A stretch of DNA of 64,000 nucleotides from an uncultured Amylibacter sp. (GTDB taxonomy: Bacteria; Pseudomonadota; Alphaproteobacteria; Rhodobacterales; Rhodobacteraceae), in contig OY365738.1 of NCBI GenBank assembly GCA_959347345.1, positions 2,194,501 through 2,258,500 of the forward strand, given 5' to 3'. The notes under the pieces were generated by a model, which was given only the letters and a program-made list of their open reading frames with translations, was not told where the DNA came from and did not search any database. Position numbers and translations under genes: made by a program. This document shows, in pieces, positions 37,530 through 46,646 of the stretch. How positions within the stretch are numbered: the first letter of the stretch is position 1; each line of letters begins with the position of its first letter.

Positions 37530-38498
37530 CTATAAACCCGCCAGCAAATCTTCCAAAGTCTTCTGGCGTTTTTCCCACATTTCCAAAACCTCTGCACGGT
37601 TCATCACATGTAGGGGAGAGCCACCAGCCTCCATCCGTTGCTTTACCTGTGAATGTTCAAACATACGCGGTACAACTTCTGCCAATTTATCAATGACAGA
37701 TTGCGGAGTCCCAGCAGGCACCATAATCCCACGGAAATTAACCGAAGCATTATCAACATCCAAACCCTGTTCCATCATCGTTGGCACATCAGGAATAAAG
37801 TCATTGCGGGTTAAATCCGCAACGCCAAGGATTTTAACGGTGCCAGCATCCCTCGCCCGAAACGCGTCCGACAGGTTATTAACCCCGCCCATAACATCGC
37901 CCGCGATAACCGCTTTCATTGCGCCAGCCCCGCCTGCTTTGTTAGGGATATAGGCCATTTTCACATCGCCCGCCTTTTCAATTTGCAAGGCAGCAATATG
38001 ATGCCCAACAAACAAACCCGCACCAGAATAGGTGAATTTGCCCGGATTTTCTTTGGCAAAGGCAATCACATCCGCCATAGAGTTAAATGGCGAATCGGCA
38101 GCAACCACAAACACGGCAGGGTCTGCACCCCAGTTTGCTATCGGCTCAAAACTATCCTTTGAATAATCCACGCCGCCTTTGATAGACTGCGCGATAAAAT
38201 GCGGGATGTTGTAAACACCCAATGTATAGCCGTCTTTATCAGCCTCTGTCGCCAGCCAATTCCAGCCAACACGGCCACCCGCGCCCGACTTGTTAATGAT
38301 AGCGATGGGTTGAGTCAGCATATCGTCATTGCCAGCAGGAATCGTTACAATCCGTGCTTGGAAATCCGTAGCCCCACCCGCCCCGTAAGAGACCATGAGC
38401 AAAACTGGACGTTCGGGATACTCGGCAAAAGCCACCCCCGATAAACCAGTTAAACCTATTGTGCATGCGACCACAGCCGCTAGTAATTTTTTCATCAT
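37530..38498 (-). CDS. tctC: TTT transporter periplasmic binding protein (TctC family)
   Basis: This 322-aa binding protein captures a carboxylate-type anion for a tripartite tricarboxylate transporter. The signal peptide is clear, with a probable cut after Ala-Phe-Ala at residue 25. The mature protein opens with YPERPV and SYGAGGATDFQAR, the usual TctC ligand-loop region, and includes IINKSGAGGRVGWNWLA and PAGTPQSVIDKLAEVVPRMF. GGAG lies before the start. It is third in the order tctA-tctB-tctC and is followed by a terminator and then the probable sulfoacetate enzymes, so sulfoacetate is the best guess for the ligand (inference). TctC paralogues are very numerous and not predictable by sequence alone. 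Confidence 0.88.
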   Translation of the reverse strand: MMKKLLAAVVACTIGLTGLSGVAFAEYPERPVLLMVSYGAGGATDFQARIVTIPAGNDDMLTQPIAIINKSGAGGRVGWNWLATEADKDGYTLGVYNIPHFIAQSIKGGVDYSKDSFEPIANWGADPAVFVVAADSPFNSMADVIAFAKENPGKFTYSGAGLFVGHHIAALQIEKAGDVKMAYIPNKAGGAGAMKAVIAGDVMGGVNNLSDAFRARDAGTVKILGVADLTRNDFIPDVPTMMEQGLDVDNASVNFRGIMVPAGTPQSVIDKLAEVVPRMFEHSQVKQRMEAGGSPLHVMNRAEVLEMWEKRQKTLEDLLAGL

Positions 38499-38540
38499 TT
38501 TTCTCCTTGTTATGTGTCTTTGTGGCGGGATGCCACGCGA

Positions 38541-38996
38541 CTAGATGAAGTGACCGCGGGGTGTATAAACATTCAACACCACCGCGAATAAAGTGTAAAT
38601 CACCAGAATAAATCCTGCTGTGATTGCCACCCGTTTGCCCCAAGTTTTTAGCAAACCATGCGGGCTGGGATCATAAAACGATAATAAAATGAAAAACGCA
38701 AGGGCTGTGGCGGTATAAAACCCCACGTTTTTCGCCGCCCATAAAATATAAATGCTGGTTATTATCAATCCGGGGGTGATTCGTTTTAATGTCTGCAAGT
38801 CAATCCCCTTGCCCGAAGTCGTGCGTTTTAACAGGGCTTTGATAAAAGTCGCGCCCGCCAAAGTGGCGAAAATAACGGCAATAATCCGTGGGAAGAAATA
38901 CGCCTCCACCGGTTTGCCAGTGAAGCTAATCCAAACGACCCATAGGCTAATCGCCAGAATCAGCCCCGATATAATGCGATGTTGCGTGTAGTTCAT
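38541..38996 (-). CDS. tctB: TTT transporter small membrane subunit (TctB family)
   Basis: This 151-aa hydrophobic protein has four predicted membrane segments: an N-terminal one in ISGLILAISLWVVWI, one around the FPRIIAVIFATLAGATFI stretch, and two more in the second half. The conserved FPR...A pattern of TctB is present. Its start codon overlaps the tctA stop by 4 bp (ATGA), so the two membrane subunits are translationally coupled. It partners TctA in the inner membrane; TctB proteins are poorly conserved and their exact role is not settled. Confidence 0.85.
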   Translation of the reverse strand: MNYTQHRIISGLILAISLWVVWISFTGKPVEAYFFPRIIAVIFATLAGATFIKALLKRTTSGKGIDLQTLKRITPGLIITSIYILWAAKNVGFYTATALAFFILLSFYDPSPHGLLKTWGKRVAITAGFILVIYTLFAVVLNVYTPRGHFI

Positions 38997-40501
38997 GGGG
39001 TTTGTTCCTTTTTATCACGTTTCTTTTCACTCAATTCTGACCACGCGGAATAGGCGATGGACACCACGACTATCAAAATTAAAAAGATGTTCAAAGTGCC
39101 AGTGAAAAAATACGGCGCGATACCATCGGTTGCCTTGGCGATTAACGCACCTTCGACAAAATTGCCCTCTGCTATCGGTCCCAAAATCAATCCCAAAACC
39201 AGGGGCGCGGCGGAAAATCCATAGCGTTCTAGCCCATACATACAGACCCCCAGAATAAACATAACATAAACATCGCCAATGGATTGTTGCACGGAATACG
39301 AGCCGAAAACCGCCAAGCCCAGCACTATTGCCGCCATAATAAATTGGGGAACTTGGGCTATACGCGCCGCCAAAGTCGCAATATAAATCCCAAAGATACA
39401 CATTAAAAACTGCCCGACAAGCATGGAATTTATGAACGGCCAAGCGACTTGTGGATTATTCACAAACAAATCCGTTCCGGGGAAAATCCCGTGTATCAGC
39501 AACCCGCCCAGTAAAACCGCCGCGGTGGGGCTACCAGGGATAGACAGAGTTAATAACGGCACCAAAGACGGCCCCACCATGGCGTTATTCGCCGATTCGG
39601 CGGCGATGAGACCTTCCGAATGCCCCGTGCCGAATTTCGCCTTTTCGGGTGAGAATTTCTTGGATTGGTCGTATGCCACCAGTCCCGCGATTTGCCCGCC
39701 AACCCCAGGAATCAACCCGATGATAGAGCCCGTAATCGTGCCAATCCCAAGGGCGCGATAACGGCGAGCAACCTCCCGAAACGCGGCTGATATACGGTGC
39801 GGTTTGACCTCTATTTCATCAAAATTCTGGCTGACACGCCCGCGAGCGAACATCGTGATGACTTGGGGGATGGCAAACAGACCGATTAGGGCGGGGATGA
39901 TATTGATGCCTCCGCCCAAGGCAGGGTGGAAAACGAACCGTTTCGCGCCTTGGATATCGTCAAACCCGATGGTGGAGAGCCACAAACCTATGCACCCCGC
40001 CAGCAGCCCTTTTACTACCGATTTGGATTCCAGAGTGCCAATGACCGTAACCCCCAAAATCGCCATCCAAAACAGGTGGGATGGACCGAAAGCCAGTGCC
40101 CATTGCGCCAAAACGGGGGTGAGGAAGATCAGCAATATAACGCCGAAGACTCCGCCGAATAGCGATGATATGAAGGATATTTGCAAGGCGCGTGCGCCCT
40201 CGCCCTTTCGTGCCATTTCATAGCCGTCCAGTGTCGTGGCGATATTGGCGGGTGCGCCGGGGATTTTCAGGAGAATCGCGCTGACTGCGCCGCCAGCGAC
40301 CGTGCTGGTATAGGCCGCGCCAAGCAGGACGAGGCCGTTAACGGGGCTCATATAAAAGGTGAAGGGGATTAATAATGCCACTGCCATTGTTGGCGATAAT
40401 CCGGGGGTTGCGCCGAGGATAAGCCCGCCGATTGTGCCGCCAATAAGGAAAAGCATCGTCCAGAGGGACAGCAATTCGTCAAAGTAATATAGGAATTCCA
40501 T
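38993..40501 (-). CDS. tctA: TTT transporter large membrane subunit (TctA family)
   Basis: This 502-aa permease should form the translocation path, with about ten to twelve hydrophobic segments. Both family signature loops are visible: GATPGLSPTMAVALLIPF near the N-terminus and GLIPGVGGQIAGLVAYDQSK in the middle, with NNAMVGPSLVPLLTLSIPG after the latter. The charged C-terminal tail (SELSEKKRDKKEQTP) is cytoplasmic. It is the first gene of its operon, transcribed away from the FAD oxidoreductase across a 220-bp region. The order A-B-C is the reverse of the second system at the right end of the window. Confidence 0.92.
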   Translation of the reverse strand: MEFLYYFDELLSLWTMLFLIGGTIGGLILGATPGLSPTMAVALLIPFTFYMSPVNGLVLLGAAYTSTVAGGAVSAILLKIPGAPANIATTLDGYEMARKGEGARALQISFISSLFGGVFGVILLIFLTPVLAQWALAFGPSHLFWMAILGVTVIGTLESKSVVKGLLAGCIGLWLSTIGFDDIQGAKRFVFHPALGGGINIIPALIGLFAIPQVITMFARGRVSQNFDEIEVKPHRISAAFREVARRYRALGIGTITGSIIGLIPGVGGQIAGLVAYDQSKKFSPEKAKFGTGHSEGLIAAESANNAMVGPSLVPLLTLSIPGSPTAAVLLGGLLIHGIFPGTDLFVNNPQVAWPFINSMLVGQFLMCIFGIYIATLAARIAQVPQFIMAAIVLGLAVFGSYSVQQSIGDVYVMFILGVCMYGLERYGFSAAPLVLGLILGPIAEGNFVEGALIAKATDGIAPYFFTGTLNIFLILIVVVSIAYSAWSELSEKKRDKKEQTP

Positions 40502-40721
40502 TTGTGGGCTTTCGTTTTGGGGTATGATACGGATTATTTTTAAGAATGTAAATAGTTTTTTGGGGGCGGCGTAAAACGGGTTCTAACGGGTCTCTTGTCG
40601 CGTCCCTTGCGGCTTGACGCTGGTGTTTTTATCTGGTCATTGGCTTTTCTTTCTGCTATTGATAAGGTCACCTGTAATAAAAACATAACACATGCAAAAT
40701 AGCAATACGAAAGCGGTAAAA
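40502..40721. other. Divergent region between tctA and the FAD/GcvT oxidoreductase
   Basis: About 220 bp that must hold promoters for both operons. Several AT-rich hexamers occur, but none forms a well-spaced -35/-10 pair I would defend. No hairpin with a T run was found. Confidence 0.45.
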
Positions 40722-43130
40722 ATGAAAACCAGAACAAAGGTCGTTGTCATTGGCGGAGGTATCGCGGGCTGTTCCACTTTGTATCACCTAACGCGAGAGG
40801 GTTGGTGCGATGTTGTTCTGCTGGAACGCGACGAGCTAACCAGTGGTACGACTTGGCATTCGGCCGCACAGGTGACTAATTTCGGCATGACGCAAACGAT
40901 GATTGGGCTGAAAACCCATTCTATCGCGCTGTATAAAGAATTGGCGGAGGACCCCGATTATCCTATTAATTATCACCACGGGGATGGGGGGATTCGGCTG
41001 GCTAACCAGCCTGAGATGATGGCAGGGTATCGGCATTTTGCTTCTGTTGCGCGGGGCATGGGGGTGGATTTTGAAATCATAGACGCGGCGGAATGTGCGC
41101 GGCGGCATCCGCTCATATCCCCTGATAATTTATTGGGCGGGTTGTGGGATGCGAGCGATGGGGATATTGATCCCGCGCAACTCTGCCAAGCCTTGGCTCG
41201 GCGGGCGCGTCTGGCAGGGGCAGAGATTTATCGCCACACCGCCGTTACTGGATTGCATCAACGCAGCGATGATACTTGGCAGGTGCGCACGGACAAAGGC
41301 GATATTGATTGCGATATTATTGTCAATGCGGGCGGGTATCGTGCCGGCGAAATCGCCGCGATGATGGGGGTTACCCACCCCGTGATATCTATGGAGCATC
41401 AGTATTTCGTGACCGAGCCGATTGACGCGATTGCTTCGTGTGGGCATCGCATGCCGTTATTGCGCTGTCCGATAAGCGATTATTATTGCCGTCAAGAAAA
41501 GGACGGTTTGCTGATTGGGTTTTATGAACAGGACTGCAAAACTTGGGGGATGGATGGGATTGACCCGCATTTTGCCAACGCGCTCTGCCCTGATGATTTA
41601 GACCGCGTTATGGCGGTGTTAGAGGGGGCGTTTGCCCGCATGCCTGTGTTACAAGAGGTTGGGATTCATACGATAGTCAACGGCCCGATTACCTATAGTT
41701 TGGATGGTGCGCCTTTGGTTGGGCAAATCCCCGCACGGCGTAATGCCTTTTGTATTATAGGGTTGCGGGCGGGTATCGGCGAAGGCGGCGGGCATGGCTG
41801 GTTATTGGCGCAGCAGATTGTCCATGGTGAGGCTTGTTATGATATGTGGGGGCTAGACCCGCGCCGTTTTGCGGGCTATGGCAACCCCGAATTAACCGCG
41901 TTAAAGGCGGTGGAGGAATACCAAAACGAGTTTCGTTTTGAATATCCAAACGAGCATCGCCCCGCAGGGCGTGGAATGCGTACCACGCCTTTAACCCCGA
42001 TTTTGCGTGATATGGATGCGCATTTTATCCCCGTGAATGGGTGGGAGCGGGTGGATTATATCGCCCCTTCTGCCGATTTCACCACGACTCCGCAATTTGG
42101 CTTTGATGAGGCTTTTGATGTTATTCGCGCTGAGGTTTTGAATATCCGTGATAATGTCGGGCTGGCCGAAGTCAACGGATTTAATCTGTATGAAATCACT
42201 GGTGCGGGCGCGGCGGATTTTCTGGATAGGATGTTTTGCACGCGGTTGCCTCATAAAACGGGGCGGGTTTCGCTGGGTTATTTATTAAATGATTTTGGCA
42301 TGATGAAGGGCGAGGCGACACTGGCTCGGTTGCATGATGGGCGGGTTTTATACGGCTCTGCCGCCGCGTCAGAGCAGCATGATTTGGATTGGTTGCAACA
42401 GCATTTGAACAAGGGGGAGGATGTGCAAATCCGCACCCTAACAGGGGATTATACCACGTTGGTTTTGGCTGGGCCGAACGCACGGGCGGTGCTGTCCGCG
42501 TGTAGCCGTTTGGATTGGTCGGCGGTCGCTTTCCCATGGTTATCGGTGCGCGAGGCATTTATTGGGGTTGCCCCCGCGATAGTTATGGGGGTTAGTTTTT
42601 CCGGTGAATTGGCGTATGAAATTCATGTTGCCAATCAATATCTCTATTCCGCGTGGATGGCTTTGCAACAGGCTGGGGCGGCGTTTGATATGAAACTTTT
42701 CGGCGCAAGAGCGGTGGATGCTATGCGGATGGAAAAGGGGTTTTTGCATTGGAAATCGGATATTCTGGTGGAGTTTGACCCGTTTGAAACGGGGCTGGCG
42801 CGGTTTGTCGCCATGGATAAACCTGATTTTATCGGTAAGGATGCGTTGGTAAAACGCAAGGCAGATAAGAAACGGGTGACTTTAATCGTGGAGTGCAAAA
42901 CTGCGCCCGCCTTGGCGGGTGCCTCTGTTATGCAGGGCGAACGGGTTGTTGGCACGGTGAGCTCTGGTGCCTATGGCTATCGCGTGGATAAAAATCTGGG
43001 CTATGCGTTTGTGGATTCTGGGCAGATAAACGCAAAAGATTTAACCCTTGATTTGCTGGGCGAACGGGTGGCTGTGCAAATTATCCCCGATTGCCCCTAT
43101 GATGCAAACCACACGCGAATGCGGGGGTAG
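40722..43130 (+). CDS. FAD-dependent dimethylglycine/sarcosine dehydrogenase-like protein with C-terminal GcvT domain
   Basis: This two-domain enzyme probably oxidatively demethylates a methylated amine and passes the one-carbon unit to tetrahydrofolate. The N-terminal half is a DAO-type FAD domain with VVVIGGGIAGCS at the very start. TWH follows about 45 residues in, where the dimethylglycine dehydrogenase family attaches FAD covalently to His. The C-terminal half (from about residue 420) is a GcvT-like folate domain containing LNIRDNVGLAEVNGF, FSGELAYEIHV and MRMEKGFLHWKSDI. The ATG at 40722 is preferred because the FAD fold begins right after it; an upstream ATG at 40692 adds ten residues without a ribosome-binding site. 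No partner subunit is nearby. Substrate alternatives are sarcosine, dimethylglycine or related N-methyl compounds. Confidence 0.85.
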   Translation: MKTRTKVVVIGGGIAGCSTLYHLTREGWCDVVLLERDELTSGTTWHSAAQVTNFGMTQTMIGLKTHSIALYKELAEDPDYPINYHHGDGGIRLANQPEMMAGYRHFASVARGMGVDFEIIDAAECARRHPLISPDNLLGGLWDASDGDIDPAQLCQALARRARLAGAEIYRHTAVTGLHQRSDDTWQVRTDKGDIDCDIIVNAGGYRAGEIAAMMGVTHPVISMEHQYFVTEPIDAIASCGHRMPLLRCPISDYYCRQEKDGLLIGFYEQDCKTWGMDGIDPHFANALCPDDLDRVMAVLEGAFARMPVLQEVGIHTIVNGPITYSLDGAPLVGQIPARRNAFCIIGLRAGIGEGGGHGWLLAQQIVHGEACYDMWGLDPRRFAGYGNPELTALKAVEEYQNEFRFEYPNEHRPAGRGMRTTPLTPILRDMDAHFIPVNGWERVDYIAPSADFTTTPQFGFDEAFDVIRAEVLNIRDNVGLAEVNGFNLYEITGAGAADFLDRMFCTRLPHKTGRVSLGYLLNDFGMMKGEATLARLHDGRVLYGSAAASEQHDLDWLQQHLNKGEDVQIRTLTGDYTTLVLAGPNARAVLSACSRLDWSAVAFPWLSVREAFIGVAPAIVMGVSFSGELAYEIHVANQYLYSAWMALQQAGAAFDMKLFGARAVDAMRMEKGFLHWKSDILVEFDPFETGLARFVAMDKPDFIGKDALVKRKADKKRVTLIVECKTAPALAGASVMQGERVVGTVSSGAYGYRVDKNLGYAFVDSGQINAKDLTLDLLGERVAVQIIPDCPYDANHTRMRG

Positions 43131-43186
43131 TTGCGCGGGGTTTATTGGGCGGTGGGTGAGGTTTTAGAATATGGATTGCATGGGGG

Positions 43187-46100
43187 TTATGGTCTGCTCC
43201 ATTTTATGGTTTTCATGGTTTGTTCGGTTTGGACTAGGACGGCGATTATTTTTTGGTAGTGGAGAATATCTTTGTGTTCTAGGGTTTGCCCTTTGCGGTC
43301 TTTTAGCCATTTTCTTGCGGGTTGATAGCCGCCTATGTAAAAATTCCAAACGGACTCTGGCACGTTATCAAAGTATTGGGTTTCGTTAATCCATACCTTG
43401 CCATCGTCAAATTTTGGGCGTTCCACGATTGATTTACCCGTATCTTTGCCGTCAAATGTATAGGCAGAGCCATCAAGACTATCTGGCTTTAGGTGCATTT
43501 TACGCAATTTTGTGCCGACAGAGGATAAGTGCCAAAACTCGGCAGGTGTCTTGGGATAGGGGATGTATGGATAATCGTTTTTTAGGAATTCTGCGTAACG
43601 TGTGCGATAGGCAGGCGTATGGAGTATGCCGTAAATATAATCAAAGATTTCTTTCTCTTCAGGCTTGCCAAGTTTAGAGTCTGTGGCACTATCCTCAATA
43701 GCCTTGCGGATGTTTTCATCCATATTTACCCGTCTGGAATGCCCGTTGGTGTCTAAATTTTTTGCCGCATCAGGGTAAATATAGAGGGGAAAAACTGTTC
43801 CCCCACCACGATAGAATATGTTTATATCAGATATTTGGTCTTGGATAAAAACAACATTCCAAGGCATAGAACCAACAACCTGTCCTTGTCTTCCAACTAT
43901 TAATCCTAAGTTACCTTTTTTTAAGAAATGGTGCATTATTTTTTTCACTGTTCGCCACACGACATTATCATGGTAAAGAATATGGGAATTATCAAATGTA
44001 CGATACATAACGGGTTGAATTAATTTAGCAATATCGTCTATTTTTGAAAGGCTACTATGTGCCTTTAAGATTGACCAACCTTGCTTTTTTTTGACATTAA
44101 ATTCTTCGTGCAGCAGGTTTTCATTTGCGTCTGCATTTTTAAATTTTTCAAATCTGTTTATTAAATCTTCTTTTGAACCCATACAAAAATTGTCATGTGC
44201 CGTTGTCATTCCAACTCCGTAAGTTTTCATAAGCTCCATTATCTTAAAGCCTTTCCCATACTCTTCTAATAGATCGTAATCTTTTGGGGTAAAAAAGTAA
44301 TCAGGAGCGCAGGGTTTTATTTTTTGAAATAGTTTTGAGTCTAAATTTTTTGTTGATAGCACCTTAAATTTTTCTTTGCGTGTGCCCCATACATCGCCAT
44401 GAAAGACTTTGGCAAGGGTTTTTTTTGCGCCCTCTGCCCGTTTTGTTTTCCATGCTATTATGATGGAAACACCTGCCATAATATCAAAAACATTTTTATC
44501 GGGGTCGCCATTCGGGGAAACTTCTTTTTTACGGCTGTTGCCATGTAAATCCAAAATATAAATACCATCAAAACTATTCATCAAATGCCAACGCATTCCG
44601 CGAAATGTGGGATTATCCAAATAACCATGGCTGGTAATCATACCAACCACACCCTCACCATTCGTATCCACCATGTGCTGTGCTAAGCGGATAAATTTAA
44701 CATAGTCATCGTTAATCCATTTTGGATTGCGTTCTTGCAAAGGTTTAGAGCTATCGGGTTCTTTTTTGTAATCCTTTATCAGTTTTCTAATCCATGGGTC
44801 TTTATTTTTGCTTTCGCCTAAATAGGGTGGATTTCCTATCACACACATAATTGGGAAATTGTCTTTAATATCGGCTGCGCCTCGTGCCTCATCCGTTAGC
44901 CAATCAATAAAGGCTAGGTCGGGAATATCTTTGGTTGCTTCGGTCAGGCTATTGGTTAGATAAATGCTCATCCTATCGGGTTGTGCATCTGTTGGCGTAT
45001 AGTCCAAATCATCTAATACCATATCCATTTTTAAATAAGACATAGCATAGGGTGCCATCATGGATTCAAATCCATGCAGACGTGGCAATAAATCACTATC
45101 AACATAGGATGACCAGTGGCTTGGGGCAGATTTTTTTATTTGCTCGGAAATTTGGCGAATAGTTTGTGCCAAGAAAGTGCCTGTACCTGTGGCGGGGTCT
45201 AGGATTTGAACTTTATGAATATTGCGTATTTCGTCCTCGCCTACTCTATCAGTTTTCCAAGGCACGTTGGTTTTTTCTGAATTTGCCAAGCCTTCGGGCA
45301 GGTCAAATTTATTTTTTAGTACCCAATCGACTCCGCGTACAATAAAATTAACCACAGGTTCAGGGGTATAATAAACACCAGACCGCTTCCGTTCTTCTGG
45401 GTTGTAGGCTTTTAAAAAATCTTCATAAAAATGGAGAAACGGGTCTTCGCGCCCACTGCCCTGCCGATAGATTTTCATAATTCCGTCCACGTCTGCAACG
45501 CGGTAAAGGTTTATCAAATCATCAATAGGTTGGTCTAGATTATTATTCAAATCATCCGAGGCAATGAATAAAAATAATTTACGTAAAAATGGATAGGACG
45601 TTGGCAGTAGGTCTGGTATATTTTGCCTAATAAAATTTGTATCCGCTTTATTACGAAGTTTCGCTATAAGTATGCCGTAGGTAATCGTTTGCGCGTATAT
45701 GTCGGCAAATTCTTGTCGAGTAATGCCCTTGATCAACATTTTATCAAACAGGTTATGTTGCTTTATCAATGCTTGCAAAGGACTGTCGCTTTTCATGCCT
45801 ATTCCAAAAGAATAACGAATCATGTGTGTTCGTTTTGCCATATATTTGGTTAGCACTTCGGCAGTTTTAATGGTCTTGGGGCGTTGGTCTAGGAAATCTT
45901 GCAGATAATCTACCAACGCGTCAAAATTATCGGGCTTTGGTTTTATCTCACCCCCGTAAATCTCTGCAATGGAAACACTGCGTACCAAATCACCGTTCAG
46001 GTAAAAATCCCACTTCAAACAATCCGTATAAATCAAATTATCCAAATCATTTGTATAGCGGTCAAATTGGTTTTTATTTGCCCCTTTAAAGCCACGAATG

Positions 46101-46348
46101 GGTACGCCAATATCTTTGGCTTCTAAATAGCCAATGGCTATATCCTTGTGCATCAAGGCTAAATCAGGTGCGCCACAAGCAATCCGTTTGGGTTCATTCA
46201 CCGCATAGACTTCGCCCGCACCCAGCCTATCAAGCAGGATTTTCAAAACGGGACGATAAGTATGTTCAGTAGCAATCCCACCCGCAAAGGTACGTTTGAC
46301 TTCTTTCATAAAATCGCGAACCGCGTCTATATAATTTTCTTCTGCCAT
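43187..46348 (-). CDS. Type ISP-like single-chain restriction-modification protein 2
   Basis: This 1053-aa paralogue of ISP protein 1 has the same layout: nuclease-like region with D62 and E76-A-K78 (LEAKD), methyltransferase motifs DPATGTG (D384) and NPPY (N506), a variable region, and the ISP C-terminal specificity domain (WNFYIGGYQPARKWL). It ends in the same KWSRP. The methylase core and the C-terminus match copy 1 closely by eye, while the part encoded about 43780-44270 is strongly diverged, so the two enzymes should methylate different targets. The start codon follows GGGGGG directly and lies only 6 nt from the predicted -10 box, so the message may have almost no leader. Catalytic motifs are intact. 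Confidence 0.85.
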   Translation of the reverse strand: MAEENYIDAVRDFMKEVKRTFAGGIATEHTYRPVLKILLDRLGAGEVYAVNEPKRIACGAPDLALMHKDIAIGYLEAKDIGVPIRGFKGANKNQFDRYTNDLDNLIYTDCLKWDFYLNGDLVRSVSIAEIYGGEIKPKPDNFDALVDYLQDFLDQRPKTIKTAEVLTKYMAKRTHMIRYSFGIGMKSDSPLQALIKQHNLFDKMLIKGITRQEFADIYAQTITYGILIAKLRNKADTNFIRQNIPDLLPTSYPFLRKLFLFIASDDLNNNLDQPIDDLINLYRVADVDGIMKIYRQGSGREDPFLHFYEDFLKAYNPEERKRSGVYYTPEPVVNFIVRGVDWVLKNKFDLPEGLANSEKTNVPWKTDRVGEDEIRNIHKVQILDPATGTGTFLAQTIRQISEQIKKSAPSHWSSYVDSDLLPRLHGFESMMAPYAMSYLKMDMVLDDLDYTPTDAQPDRMSIYLTNSLTEATKDIPDLAFIDWLTDEARGAADIKDNFPIMCVIGNPPYLGESKNKDPWIRKLIKDYKKEPDSSKPLQERNPKWINDDYVKFIRLAQHMVDTNGEGVVGMITSHGYLDNPTFRGMRWHLMNSFDGIYILDLHGNSRKKEVSPNGDPDKNVFDIMAGVSIIIAWKTKRAEGAKKTLAKVFHGDVWGTRKEKFKVLSTKNLDSKLFQKIKPCAPDYFFTPKDYDLLEEYGKGFKIMELMKTYGVGMTTAHDNFCMGSKEDLINRFEKFKNADANENLLHEEFNVKKKQGWSILKAHSSLSKIDDIAKLIQPVMYRTFDNSHILYHDNVVWRTVKKIMHHFLKKGNLGLIVGRQGQVVGSMPWNVVFIQDQISDINIFYRGGGTVFPLYIYPDAAKNLDTNGHSRRVNMDENIRKAIEDSATDSKLGKPEEKEIFDYIYGILHTPAYRTRYAEFLKNDYPYIPYPKTPAEFWHLSSVGTKLRKMHLKPDSLDGSAYTFDGKDTGKSIVERPKFDDGKVWINETQYFDNVPESVWNFYIGGYQPARKWLKDRKGQTLEHKDILHYQKIIAVLVQTEQTMKTIKWSRP

Positions 46349-46354
46349 ACCCCC

Positions 46355-46382
46355 CTTATACCCAAACCCCGCGTTTATGCAA
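46355..46382 (-). promoter_or_regulatory. Conserved promoter of ISP gene 2
   Basis: On the minus strand TTGCAT (46377-46382), a 16-bp spacer and TATAAG (46355-46360) mirror the ISP-1 promoter. The -10 box ends 6 nt before the ATG at 46348, placing transcription start at or next to the start codon. Confidence 0.6.
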
Positions 46383-46480
46383 CCTCCCCCTATTTTACGC
46401 TGGATTGTGCTCGCCGCTAAACGCGATGTATTGATTATCGCGATGCGTGAGGCTATGAATAATTCTAGGCTCTAAGCATC

Positions 46481-46577
46481 TATAGCTATGAAAATTTGGA
46501 TTCCTATGTATTTTTTGCGCATTTTGCAATTTTTTAAAAAAACGCTTGAAAAAGTTAAAAAAACATTTAAAAGAGCC
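46481..46577 (+). repeat. Upstream element shared with giant lipoprotein 3, copy 1
   Basis: This AT-rich block opens with TATAGCTATGAAA and includes CGCTTGAAAAAGTTAAAAAA. It matches 48294-48390 upstream of giant 3 with small indels. It stands before the two-barrel lipoprotein, at about the same distance from its gene. It probably carries a common promoter or regulator site; the best -35 candidate is TTGAAA, but no good -10 is spaced from it. Confidence 0.65.
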
Positions 46578-46646
46578 AAAATGCGTTTCGGCATTAGCCC
46601 CGCGTTTTAACATAAACCAGCCATAACAAATAGAAAGGCAACCCCA

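Larger units (their letters stand above)
43137..46406 (-). repeat. ISP restriction-modification cassette, copy 2
   Basis: Homologous over its full length to 23877-27188, including the short non-coding flanks at both ends. The left edge lies 7 bp after the stop of the FAD oxidoreductase, and the right edge lies in the region upstream of the two-barrel lipoprotein. Confidence 0.8.
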
